Positions 27,612-37,900 of a stretch of DNA of 64,000 bases are shown here, in pieces. This stretch comes from Pirellulaceae bacterium (GTDB lineage Bacteria; Planctomycetota; Planctomycetia; Pirellulales; Pirellulaceae), in the NCBI GenBank assembly GCA_029243025.1, contig JAQWSU010000045.1:496001-560000 (forward strand), written 5' to 3'. The position numbers and the translations under genes were made by a program. The notes under the pieces were generated by a model, which was not told where the DNA came from, made no database searches, and saw only the letters and a program-made list of their open reading frames with translations. Every line of letters begins with the position of its first letter. Within the stretch, counting starts at the first letter, position 1.

Positions 27612-30600
27612 ATGAAAATTCGAGACAATCGGCCAAGAATCGCCCCGAGTCCTGAAAACGCCAGGGAGATTTACCTAATCGCCCTCCGGAGCGGCTTATG
27701 TCTGTTTGCATGTTATTTTGCGATAACATCGATCAGCGAGGGGGACGAAAACAACAGCCTGCCGAAGAAGTTTCCTAATACACAAGCGAAACAACAGACC
27801 CCCGATCCCCCCGACAAATCGCTTGCTCGCATGTCGCTGCCACGCGGATTTCACGCCACTCTTTTCGCAGGCGAACCGGATGTCACTCAACCTATCAGCA
27901 TGACCATTGACGATCGTGGTCGCCTATGGGTGGCACAATGTTTCACATCACCCGATTGGGTTACAACAGCTACCGGACCAGATCGCATTCTGATCTTCAC
28001 GGATACAAATCAAGATGGACATTTTGATTCCAAACACGTTTTCGCAGACAATCTCCCCAATCTAACCAGCATCGAAGTTGGACTGGGTGGTGTCTGGGCA
28101 TGTTGCGCACCCAATTTAATTTTCATTCCAGATCGAGATCGGGACGATCGTCCCGATGGACCAGCTGAGATTCTTCTGGACGGATGGACGACTCCCGAAC
28201 ACAACGTGTTCAACGGTCTAACTTGGGGGCCAGACGGTTGGCTCTACGGTTGCCATGGCATTCTCGGGTCATCGTTCGTCGGATCTCCTGGCACGCCCAA
28301 GTCCCGCCGACAAGAAATCAACTGTGGTATTTGGCGTTTCCATCCACGTGCAAAGCGTTTTGAAATCGTCTGCCATGGAACCACGAATCCGTGGGGTTTG
28401 GATTTTGACGAACGAGGGCAGGGTTTTTTCACCAATTGCGTCATCGGTCACCTCTGGCAGATGATCCCGGGTGCCCGTTATCAACGGATGTTTGGTGAGC
28501 ACCTCAATCCTCACCTCTATCAATTAATCGACTCGTGCGCGGACCACCGTCATTGGCACGGTGGAGACTGGACCAGTTCTCGATTTGGTATCACCCACGA
28601 TTCGGCAGGCGGCGGACATGCTCACGCGGGCTGCATGATCTATCTGGGTGACAATTGGCCAGACACTTATCGCCAATCCGTCTACACCTGCAACATTCAT
28701 GGCAACCGCGTCAATCGTGATCTGCTACAACGCAAAGGATCCGGATACGTCGGTATCCACGCAGACGATTTCATGTTGGCCAACAGCCCCTGGTTTCGGG
28801 GTCTCGAATTAATTTACGGACCTGACGGAGGTGTATTCATCAGCGATTGGGTGGACTATGGAGAATGCCATGATAACGACGGCGTCCATCGGTCTAGCGG
28901 ACGGATCTACAAAGTCATACACGAACCTGTTCGGCGGATACCCACCGACTTTGATCTCGCCGAGGAAACGAATGAACAACTGGTAAAACGCCAATTCCAT
29001 CACAACGCTTGGTACGCACGGCGGGCCCGGTTGCAATTACAACAGCGATCCATGGAATCCCCCACATCGACCACATCGCTTCAGGAAGAACTTGTCGCAA
29101 AGATTGCCAACCATCAGCTGGATGACCTCTTCCGATTACGCTATCTCTGGACGCTTCACGTTACCGGTCTCGACAACGAGCACCTACTGGCGAGCCTGCT
29201 GGATGACCGTTCAGTCGACCTCCGAGTCTGGGCAATTCGACTATTGACCGACCGCAATTCCATTTCGACATCAACCAAGGTCAAACTGACAGAACTCGCA
29301 CGGGAGGAACCATCACCCTTCGTGCGTTTAGAGTTGGCATCTGCCTTGCAGCGTCTCCCCGAGACGATTGGATGGAAAATTGGCGAGGCTTTGCTAACCG
29401 AACACGATGTCGCTGACGAAACGTTAACGCTGATGACCTGGTACGGGATCGAGCCTTTGGTTTGTCGTTCTCCCGGTCGAGCATTGCGGCTCGCTGCGTC
29501 ATCACGCGACGGCAAGGTCAGCGAATTCGTGATGCGTCGCCTGGGGGCGTCACCCGCCACTGAATTTTGGGCAACAAAAATAATTTCAACACTTACGACC
29601 TCGCCCAATACGAAACGGCAAATCCACCTACTGCGTGGACTTCAGCAAGGAATCCGCACTCGCAACAGCCAACAACTCGCACTACGTTGGCCCCCATCAT
29701 CGGCAGACCTTTATGCACACACCGATCGAGAGCTTGGTCGACTGGCATTGATGACTGGGTTGGCATTAGGAGATTCAACCGCGAGAAAACAGCTGCAAGA
29801 CTTGGCACGCAATCCCAACGCGAAAAAGCATCATCGCCAAACAGCGATTTCGACGCTCAGTGAAGAAGCGCATTACGATCTGGCGTTTCTGTTGCTCGAC
29901 CTGCTAGAAGACAATGAAGTCCGCGTATTTGCCTTGCGAGGACTCTCAAACACCAAGCAGGGGAACGTGGCCCAGGAAATACTTTCCCGCTATCGATCCT
30001 ACAATGCGGATGAAAGGCAGGCCGCCATCAACACAATGGCGTCGCGTCCTCAATGGGCATTTGCGTTGCTGGATGCCATCTCAAGAAAGAAGATTCCTCC
30101 ATCGGATGTGACAAATTTCCAGATCCGCCAGATGAAACTGATGAAGCAACAAACTATCAACGCACTGATTGCTCGTATTTGGCCAGTGACTCGATCCTCT
30201 TCAGCCGATCAACAACAGCAGATTGCGAGGTACAAATCGATTCTCGGTAACGACTTCCTCAAGCTTGGAAACGCGGGCGAGGGCAGGGCGGTCTTTAAAA
30301 AACGGTGCGCGAATTGTCATCGATTATTTGATGACGGTGGAGATTTCGGACCAGAGCTGACGGGATCCGGCCGAAAAAATCTCGACTACATCCTGCAAAA
30401 CATTGTCGATCCGAGTGCGACCTTGGCATCTTCCTATCGGATGACAATCTTGGAAACGGCGGATGGGAATGTTCTCTCTGGGGTCGCCATCGACCGTGGT
30501 AACGGCGCCATCGAGTTACGGACGCCCGAACATTCGAGAGTTTTTCAAAAATCACAAATCGAAAGCCTCACTCCATCACGACAGTCACCCATGCCCGACG

Positions 30601-30713
30601 GATTGCTCGACTCGCTCAGCGAAAAGCAACTTCGCGATTTGATCTGCTACCTGTACTCTGACGAACAGGTAGCAATGCCTACAGTTCCAACTCGACCAGC
30701 AGAAACGCCATGA
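27612..30713 (+). CDS. PVC-type haem-binding dehydrogenase-like protein with HEAT repeats
   Basis: The 1033-residue product belongs to the planctomycete membrane-bound dehydrogenase/haem domain group. A hydrophobic N-terminal segment (about 20-42) is followed by a six-bladed propeller-type sugar dehydrogenase-like domain (PRGFHATLFAGEPDV, GRLWVAQCF, DHRHWHGGDW). The middle (about 450-850) contains HEAT-like helical repeats. A cytochrome c domain at the end has CANCH at 899-903, with GPELTGSGRKNLDYILQNIVDP after it. Such proteins oxidise sugars or alcohols and pass electrons through haem c in the periplasm, but the substrate is unknown. Divergent from the phosphodiesterase gene. Confidence 0.92.
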   Translation: MKIRDNRPRIAPSPENAREIYLIALRSGLCLFACYFAITSISEGDENNSLPKKFPNTQAKQQTPDPPDKSLARMSLPRGFHATLFAGEPDVTQPISMTIDDRGRLWVAQCFTSPDWVTTATGPDRILIFTDTNQDGHFDSKHVFADNLPNLTSIEVGLGGVWACCAPNLIFIPDRDRDDRPDGPAEILLDGWTTPEHNVFNGLTWGPDGWLYGCHGILGSSFVGSPGTPKSRRQEINCGIWRFHPRAKRFEIVCHGTTNPWGLDFDERGQGFFTNCVIGHLWQMIPGARYQRMFGEHLNPHLYQLIDSCADHRHWHGGDWTSSRFGITHDSAGGGHAHAGCMIYLGDNWPDTYRQSVYTCNIHGNRVNRDLLQRKGSGYVGIHADDFMLANSPWFRGLELIYGPDGGVFISDWVDYGECHDNDGVHRSSGRIYKVIHEPVRRIPTDFDLAEETNEQLVKRQFHHNAWYARRARLQLQQRSMESPTSTTSLQEELVAKIANHQLDDLFRLRYLWTLHVTGLDNEHLLASLLDDRSVDLRVWAIRLLTDRNSISTSTKVKLTELAREEPSPFVRLELASALQRLPETIGWKIGEALLTEHDVADETLTLMTWYGIEPLVCRSPGRALRLAASSRDGKVSEFVMRRLGASPATEFWATKIISTLTTSPNTKRQIHLLRGLQQGIRTRNSQQLALRWPPSSADLYAHTDRELGRLALMTGLALGDSTARKQLQDLARNPNAKKHHRQTAISTLSEEAHYDLAFLLLDLLEDNEVRVFALRGLSNTKQGNVAQEILSRYRSYNADERQAAINTMASRPQWAFALLDAISRKKIPPSDVTNFQIRQMKLMKQQTINALIARIWPVTRSSSADQQQQIARYKSILGNDFLKLGNAGEGRAVFKKRCANCHRLFDDGGDFGPELTGSGRKNLDYILQNIVDPSATLASSYRMTILETADGNVLSGVAIDRGNGAIELRTPEHSRVFQKSQIESLTPSRQSPMPDGLLDSLSEKQLRDLICYLYSDEQVAMPTVPTRPAETP

Positions 30714-30982
30714 AAAAAACTTCAGTCGGCGGAAGATCGAACAAGGTATCTTCCGAAAACCAACCCTTGGTTTTGAAGACCGCGGTCAGCACCAGCTAAA
30801 CAAGCACTTCCTGCTATTTTCACAGGGGTTTCCGGGAGTAACCTCTTTCGCCTGACGCCCGTTTGACGCCTGCACCCCCCGGTTTTGAGTAGTAACACCG
30901 TTGGTACATTGTCAAAAATGCCACCACCGATGTGCGTCAGCGGTGGCGTTCTAACACGCGTTTAGGTTTAGGAGATCAACGC
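30714..30982. other. Leader region before the integrase pseudogene
   Basis: About 270 bases with a GC-rich inverted repeat, CCACCG (30924-30929) and CGGTGG (30941-30946), separated by 11 bases. GGAG at 30971-30974 lies just before the old integrase start and looks like a surviving ribosome-binding site. The region probably carries the promoter or a recombination site of the former element, which is inference. Confidence 0.4.
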
Positions 30983-31532
30983 ATGGCGAACGCCAATTCT
31001 ATCGCTTCGTGTGGCGGCGCGAAACCAGCGAAACCGTATCCTTCGTTTCCGTTGTATGCTCACAACACGAAACGATAGGCCAAAAAGTTCAAGGGTAAGG
31101 TGTACTACTTCGGCTCGTGGGCCAACCCTCTGGGCGCTTTGCGGAAGTACGAGAAATGGCGAGAGTTGCAACGCACTGACTACGCGCCTCGCGACCGAGG
31201 CGGCCTGACAATCAAGCAACTCTTTGACGCTTGTCTGGCGAGTCGCGAAGCCGATTTGCGATCCGGCGAGATCGTCCAGCGTACATTCGACTCGCTTCTA
31301 AAGACTGGCAAGTTTGACGCCGACTTCTTCGGCCGACAGCGGCCAGTCGCGTCGTTAAAGCCGAATGACTTCGCAGCACTCAAAACCAATTTCGCCGAGC
31401 GGAAAAACCCGGTCGGCGCCACCAATGAGATCAACTGAGCGAAGTTCTTTTTTGACTGGTGAGTCAAGAACAACCTCATTGACCCACCTAAGTTCGGAAC
31501 GCAATTCGAGCGGCCGAAGCGATCGACTGGGA
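30983..31532 (+). pseudogene. Decayed phage-type integrase (N-terminal part)
   Basis: From the ATG at 30983 the frame reads a planctomycete-type integrase N-terminus: PYPSFPLYAHNTKR, then a TAG stop at 31076-31078 where the family has tryptophan, then AKKFKGKVYYFGSWANP and the SAM-like core-binding domain (LTIKQLFDACLASREADLRSG). The frame stops again at TGA 31436 and TGA 31460, yet the intervening and following codons (VKNNLIDPPKFGTQFERP) continue the family pattern. At about 31532 homology ends and the catalytic domain with its Arg-His-Arg-Tyr residues is missing. It is therefore a dead, truncated recombinase. Confidence 0.85.
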
Positions 31533-32090
31533 CTCCTCCTTCGCCAGTCTTATGGCAGCGTGGAAACGGGTGTGCTCACGATCAACATGGCCCAAGATCC
31601 AGAGACGACCGCCGAATCTGTTGGACGCCCATTACCGGGAATTAGCTTGGCAATACTCGACGAGGCCGGGAATCCGCTTGCTGCAGGCACGGTTGGTGAA
31701 GTCTCTGTTCAAAGCCCCGGGGCCGGTAAGCCATGCCGAGCGGACGCCCGCCGTTACCTCAAACCTTTGGACGGCTGGATTCGAACGAATGATCTCGGTC
31801 GCCTTGACGACGAAGGCCGATTCTACCTCACCGGACGCAAGGGAAGAATCATCAACGTGGCCGGGCGGAAGGTACTCCCCAGCGAAGTCGAAAAAGTCCT
31901 CAGTCATCATCCGGCGGTAAAGCAGGTCGTTGTCGTACCTCATCGCGACGCCTATGGAGAAGAGGCAGTCCACGCCCTCGTAGTGGTTGGAGAGAAGTGC
32001 ACGGCGTCTGAATTAGTAACGCATTGTCGAGCCTTAATGGCTGACTACAAGGTGCCCCGGTTTATCGAATTCCGCGACTCGCTGCCCTAG
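31533..32090 (+). pseudogene. Remnant of an AMP-forming acyl-CoA synthetase (C-terminal part)
   Basis: Starting near 31533, in a different frame from the integrase, the sequence encodes the end of an ANL-superfamily ligase: RQSYGSVETG (A5), WIRTNDLGRLDDEGRFY (A7), GRKGRIINVAGRKVLPSEVE (A8 hinge) and VPHRDAYGEEAVHALVV. It stops at 32090 just after FIEFRDSLP, so the A10 catalytic lysine is absent, and the whole N-terminal domain with the P-loop is missing. An open frame runs back to 31365 only because it borrows integrase sequence. It cannot be a working adenylating enzyme. Confidence 0.8.
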
Positions 32091-32378
32091 AGATTTGGAA
32101 GGCAGTCAGACTGAAACCGGCAGCAGTGGGCGGCGACGTCTCAGAACGCCGACATAGTCCCGGAAAAATGTCTGCCACCCAAGGCGTTCCAGGCACAGGG
32201 TCATGTACAAGTCGACCTACAGCCGCATTCCGGTGCCCCAATGGGCCAATTCGACGAGTCGCATTCGGCAACCTTGACGTCCAACCACCTACATACCACG
32301 TGCCGAGGTGGTTTGACGAACCCTCGAGGGATGAGCGGACGCTCGAAAATGAACGACCAACCCACTCGGCAATTTCAT
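32091..32378. other. Degenerate spacer after the ligase remnant
   Basis: About 290 bases between the ligase remnant and the convergent TolC gene. No gene, repeat or terminator could be supported. It may be decayed sequence belonging to the same scar. Confidence 0.35.
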
Positions 32379-34589
32379 CTAGCGGAACAAACCATTCCAA
32401 TCAAAGTTCTCAGCCTGACGCGGCGTTTCATCTTTCATCTGCACCGATCCATCAGCGGGCATTAGCTCCAAGTCATCGTCCGCCGCGGGTCCCTTGTCAG
32501 TTCCAGCCTGTAGGAACCGCAAGGCACTTCGAGGTTCTGCGGGCTTTTCTTCCGGAGTCGGCATGCTTTCCGTAGCAGGTTGCGACTTGGGCATTCCACC
32601 CTCGCTACCTCCCGGCAACTCTTCGTCGAGCTTCGATTTCGGAATCACCTGCTCTTCTTCACTCAGAGTAGTCGGATGTCCTTGAATGATCTCGGCAGCC
32701 CCTTGTGGAACCGCACCGCGACTGACGACAGCAGGACGCGTGTAACCGTAGTCAAAGTAGTAACTCGCATCTCGTCGACGAGCACGTATCAAAGCATCAA
32801 AGTACCCCTTCGCTGGCCAGGGCCCCTCTTGCAACATCACACCGCAGAACTCGATTAATGAGCCTTTGCGGAAATGGACTTCGACAATTGACATATTGTA
32901 TTGCGTCAGTGACTGATAAAAGGAAATTTGTGCATCCGCCGCTCGTCGCTGGGCATCGAGCAGGAAGTCAAGCGTGACGGTTCCAGCATCAAGTTTGTTT
33001 TGTAGAACCTTCACCTGTCGGAAAGCTGCGGCCCGCTGCAAGAAGGCTGTCTGCGTGAGGGCAAAGTTTGCATCCAGTCGCTGTACAGCGTCGGTAAGAG
33101 CGTGGGAAATCTCAAGTTCGAGATCATCCATTCGTGCCTTGGTCCGGGCCAATTGTAGCTGCTGATGACGCACGGCCGAATGTTCAGCACGGAACCCTAG
33201 CGGCACTTGCACATCGACTCCAAACCTCCATTCCTGAAAACGACCGTCGGTCAGACTTTCAAAAGCAGTCGAGCCCGGTTCAGGAAAATCCAAGCCATTG
33301 CGAGAATTCAACAACTCATCGCCCAACCCAACCCAACGGTAAAGGGCGACCAAGTCAACTTGCGGCAACAAACTGTTCTTGGATGCTATGTATTCAAGTT
33401 CGCGTTGCTTGACTAACCATTTCTGACGTCGTATTTCACTGCTTCGAGTCAACGCTTCTGCAAGGATATCTGACCAATCAAATTGGACACGAGCAATCGT
33501 AGGTTCATCCGAAGGTCGAATAATCCGACCGTCCGTTGGGGCGATGCCCAGCAAATAGCGAAGCTGACGTTCGGCGATGAGAAGATCTCGCTTTGCCTCT
33601 TCAACTCGCCCTCGGAAGAAATAGTATTGTTCCCGAGACTGCGGTTCCTGTTCGCCGTCAACATCGCTCGCATTAATTCGTTTCCAAGTTAGCAGAGCAC
33701 TGTCGCGACCAATTTTGGCGGTTTCCAGATTGCGATACCAGTAATACAGCTCCCAGTAAGCTCTTTCAACGGACGCTAAGTGATTTCGAACTGATTGCTC
33801 GAACTGCACAAGAGATACGTCTGTTCGAATGCGAGCCAACAAAACGGGAACGCGGTTAATCTGAGTACCCCCACCCCGCATTAGAGGATGACGCGCCTCC
33901 GCTTCAAATGAAGTCAACCATTCACTGGCCAACACTCGCAGAGGTCGGTTGGAAGCATCGTAGGTCGATACGTTTCTAAATGACCATTGCGTTCCAGTAG
34001 CGGCTCGCTTTGTCAGCTCTGACTCGAAATTCACGTTGTCCCGATCCAAGATACGAGCAAAAATCACAGCCGGATCAGAATCGTCATCCACATTTTGAGG
34101 TCGGTCGGTACGATCCCAAAACAGATTCGTATTCCATTGTGTGTCAAAAGCTGACAGAGCCGTCTCGACACCATTCGGTCCGGACTCCTCAATTGCCGGA
34201 TCGTAGATCGTCGGAGTGAAGTCGGCGTTGATACTCAGATTCTCAGGCGGTCCAGCCACCAACTGCCCAACCTGTCGCGTTTGCCTTACGGCTGCGATCG
34301 TACGCATCACTTTGCTGTTTTTCAAAGAAATCGAGATCGATTCCTCCAGCGACAGCTCCCACGGAACACCAGGTTCTGAATGGGTGATTGAAAACGGAAT
34401 ATGGGCATTCGCCGCGTCGGGAATGACTTCCGAATTCACATCGGGATAGTCCAGCTGAGTCGCCTCATCGAGTAGATGGGACAGATCACCGTCTTCGTTA
34501 AGAAAAAACGGTTGTGTTGGCTGACACCCGGTGAATAGAAAAAGTGATAGTAAGGTGTAAACCGTTACTTTTTGGAATCGCCGATGCAT
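32379..34589 (-). CDS. TolC-family outer membrane lipoprotein
   Basis: The 736-residue product has a lipoprotein signal (LLSLFLFTGCQP; lipobox FTGC) and the two-repeat TolC helical pattern. LSLEESISISLKNS opens the first unit, ERAYWELYYWYRNLETAK lies in a long coiled-coil region, RQLRYLLGIAP marks the hinge between units, and AFRQVKVLQNKLDAGTVTLDFLLDAQRR ends the second. Efflux-protein pairs of this kind form trimeric outer-membrane ducts. A 150-residue proline- and glutamate-rich C-terminal tail is extra. No membrane fusion or inner-membrane pump gene adjoins, so it is an orphan channel here. The ATG has AGGA ten bases upstream. Confidence 0.88.
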   Translation of the reverse strand: MHRRFQKVTVYTLLSLFLFTGCQPTQPFFLNEDGDLSHLLDEATQLDYPDVNSEVIPDAANAHIPFSITHSEPGVPWELSLEESISISLKNSKVMRTIAAVRQTRQVGQLVAGPPENLSINADFTPTIYDPAIEESGPNGVETALSAFDTQWNTNLFWDRTDRPQNVDDDSDPAVIFARILDRDNVNFESELTKRAATGTQWSFRNVSTYDASNRPLRVLASEWLTSFEAEARHPLMRGGGTQINRVPVLLARIRTDVSLVQFEQSVRNHLASVERAYWELYYWYRNLETAKIGRDSALLTWKRINASDVDGEQEPQSREQYYFFRGRVEEAKRDLLIAERQLRYLLGIAPTDGRIIRPSDEPTIARVQFDWSDILAEALTRSSEIRRQKWLVKQRELEYIASKNSLLPQVDLVALYRWVGLGDELLNSRNGLDFPEPGSTAFESLTDGRFQEWRFGVDVQVPLGFRAEHSAVRHQQLQLARTKARMDDLELEISHALTDAVQRLDANFALTQTAFLQRAAAFRQVKVLQNKLDAGTVTLDFLLDAQRRAADAQISFYQSLTQYNMSIVEVHFRKGSLIEFCGVMLQEGPWPAKGYFDALIRARRRDASYYFDYGYTRPAVVSRGAVPQGAAEIIQGHPTTLSEEEQVIPKSKLDEELPGGSEGGMPKSQPATESMPTPEEKPAEPRSALRFLQAGTDKGPAADDDLELMPADGSVQMKDETPRQAENFDWNGLFR

Positions 34590-34934
34590 CAGTTTGGCTT
34601 CCTACTAGGCGTTGCGTACCGCTGCGACAACATCAATCCGGCCACGGAGAACCGAACCGAACGCACGCAGCGCGAGCGCTCGATCATCAAATAAGTCCCC
34701 CCCAGCCAATGTCGTCGCCCGTGCGATGTAGCGCAACCCGCAGACAAATCAATCGGCAAGAATGATATCGACGCAATAACCGTCAAACTTTGGCCAATCC
34801 GCAAACTTTCACACCCGTCGCCTGCTGGCATCGACAGCAGGGCAGCCGACACCGATCACAAACGCCATAAATCGCTATCGGTGAAGTCGGCGATAGCCGC
34901 GTTTCGCTACGGCCACTTAGCTAGAAATGCGCGA
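34590..34934. other. Intergenic region upstream of the TolC gene
   Basis: A 345-base gap on the minus strand between the end of the UnbV gene and the start of the TolC gene. It should hold the TolC promoter. No hairpin with a T-run, repeat or small gene could be supported. Confidence 0.4.
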
Positions 34935-37900
34935 TTAGTCTGCAGGGAGAAGATGTGTTTCAGCAGCTTTCGCGAGCTCCGAAACAGAAGGCACTCCCGC
35001 TTGCACGTGCAAGCGCAAGCCGTCGCGATCCACGAGAATAGACGACGGAAGTGCATCCGACTTGGTTTCCGATCGAATCAACGCCAACACGCGCTGGCGG
35101 GTCGTATTATCGATGTTGGCCAGCAACTGATAATGGGGCTGATACTTATCCAAATAGCTTTTGAAATCTTCCCTTGTTTCAATCGGGTCAGCGGGAACCG
35201 CCCAGATCGTTAATTGTTCCGTGGAAAATGCCTCGCGCAGCCGTGCTATTTGCGGCAGTTGACGCTTGCAAGCTTCGCACCAGGTTGCGGTAGTCACAAT
35301 CAAGTGTAATTGAGCACGATCGACATCCGACAGAAGGGCCATGATCTCCGTCTCAAACCGATCCACGGTGGCTGCTGCCGGGGTAGTCGTTGCCCTGTAA
35401 GCCCGTTTTTCAAACAGTTGCCCATCGACGGCTTCTTCGTAAGCTATCAGCAATTGATTAGCAGCCAGTTTTTCGATCGACGTTGATTTCCCAGAAGGCC
35501 AGTTAACTACCAAGTTGTCGATCGTATCGGACTGTCCAAGACCGACCAACATGGTGTCCGAATTTTGAGCAGCAAAGCCTTCCCCACATCGCAACTCACG
35601 CATCAGTTTTAGCTCACCCGCAGCAATCCGGACGCGTACACCGTAGGCGTCACGAGCACTGTATTGGTCAGTTGAGTGCGATTGTTGGTTACCGCCGACA
35701 AATCGTATTGCGATAAACCTTCCGTTGAAAGAATCGACCTCTCGCATCCGATTCCGATACAAGTTCAGAAGCGGTCGATTTGCATTCGTGAGTGCAAGAT
35801 CAAACCAACCATCATGATCATAATCCCAAACTGCAAAAGCTCGACCATCAGCAACATTATCAACGCCCGAGATGGCCGAGACATCCTTGAATCGTGTGCC
35901 CGCTTGATTGAGAAATAAACAATTTCGTTCGTGCCCACTGAAGGAATGCCAGCGTAACTGGCCATCGACCGTCTCTTTACCGCGACTGTAACGAGTCGCC
36001 ATCAGATCATCGATTTCACCGGTGAGCGGATCAAGCTTCCACTGTGGGCTTCTGCGAAAGTGATTCTGCGACAGGGTTTCATCGGAACGCACGACCGTGC
36101 GCCAGAAATTGCTTCACAAATCGACATCGGTTTCGTATTCAGCCGGAGCTGTGTAGTAACCGCTGGCTACATAAATATCTTGGAACCCATCGTTATTAAA
36201 ATCGGCCAACTGTCCTCCCCACGCCCAACCAGCCTGCGCGACGGACAATTGCGGCGAAGACAAGCCTGACACCAAGTCGAAACGACCGTTCGTTTGTCGA
36301 TACAAATAATTACCAGTCGCAAGTCGCGTGATGCGATGATCGAGTCCATCGACCAACCGTGTGATGCGCCGTCCCGCCTTGCTATACATATTACTCACAT
36401 ACAAATCAGGCTGGCCATCATTGTCATAGTCGCCCCATGAAGCGCCCATCGCAAAACCAAGCTTATCGATCCCTGACTGTTCGGATACATCACTCCATCC
36501 GTTGGATCCATCGTTGCGAAAAAGATGGTCCGGTGCAAAATCATTCGCCACATACAGATCGACATCGCCGTCGGAATCATAATCCGACCAGGTGGCTTGA
36601 AACGAGTTTCGCCAAACAGCTAATTGCTCGTTAGTCGCCGCAGGTCGAAATCGACCATCGCCCACATTTTCCAGCAACAGGTTGGGAGGACCAATTTGGT
36701 TGATAAAAGAACGGTTTCCTTGTTGGTGTCGTTGTTTCAGTTCCGCCGATTGTTGATCGGTCAGATAGCCATGAATTCGATGTTTGGGATTCGACAGGTC
36801 AGCGTCGATTCGACGACTCACATCGTCTTGATGGTAAGTCGAAAAATAAACATCGATTAATCCGTCATTATTAAAATCAGCCGCCGATACCGAGGTGGCT
36901 TCGTAGGGCAACTCCCCTGCCACCCATTGGCCTGATCGTTCAATGAAGCGACCATTTTCGTTCACCCAATACTGACTACGCTCAAGACTTCTAGCCAGCA
37001 TCAGATCCTTGTCACCATCATTGTCGAAGTCAACGAAAACCGCCGCATTCGAACGTCCATCAATGTCCAATCCGTACTGAGCAGCAACCTCCTCAAAAGT
37101 CCCATCAGCTTGATTCCGCAATAGTAAGTTCTTTCCCCAACGAACAGTCAGATACAAATCGTCAAATCCATCCTGGTCAATGTCGACAACTGCGATGCCC
37201 GGGTGATGGGCCGTTGAGATCGGAAAAAAACGATCATCGCTATGATTGCCTGATAAGGAAGCACGTCGTTGCGGATAGTAATGTCGCGTCGCATATTGCC
37301 AATGCTTCGATTCTTCGAATTGAAGTCGAGTCGACGTATCCGAAATTGCAGACTTCAACTGGTCTTCGAAGAGCAGTTGAGGACTTTCAAGCGTCTTGAG
37401 CTGCTCCAGTCTCCAACCTGCAATCAGCCATTGATTTCTCACCCTTTCCCAATTCAACTGCAAGCGCGCTTGACAGTCTGCCCAATGACCGTTGAGTAAG
37501 CGAGCTCGGCCTCGGAATTTAATGCGGGTGGCAAACTGACTGTTCGATGAACTCATCCTGTGGGCATCAATAAATGCGAATTTTGCGTTTTCGAAATAGG
37601 CGACATTCGCCAAGAATCGCTTCCACAAGTTAAGCTGCTCGCGGCTTTGAATGGACGGCTTCGAAACACAGGTCCATGTTTGATCTGGCGCAGGCACCTG
37701 CCTTGAAGGTGGATCAGGTACCAGATCGGTTACGAGCACCCGATCAGCAAACAAAGCTCTGGCCCGCTGGTCCGGTAATTTCAAATTGTGAATACTCGCT
37801 GAAAGCCGTTGCATGCTCGGCGTCAACGCGATAATCAGCTCTTCATTGCCCACGATCTGAGCTACCGGATCAGGAAGCATTGGAGTCGTCGGCTCGTCCG

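Noticed and set aside
31076-31078. TAG in the integrase as possible recoding
   Set aside because: Two more stops follow in the same frame and the catalytic domain is missing, so simple decay explains it.
34935-36092. Separate UnbV/thioredoxin gene starting at GTG 36092
   Set aside because: It is in the same frame as the upstream gene, starts in the middle of a family-conserved stretch, and has no Shine-Dalgarno site. A split by one TGA is the better reading.
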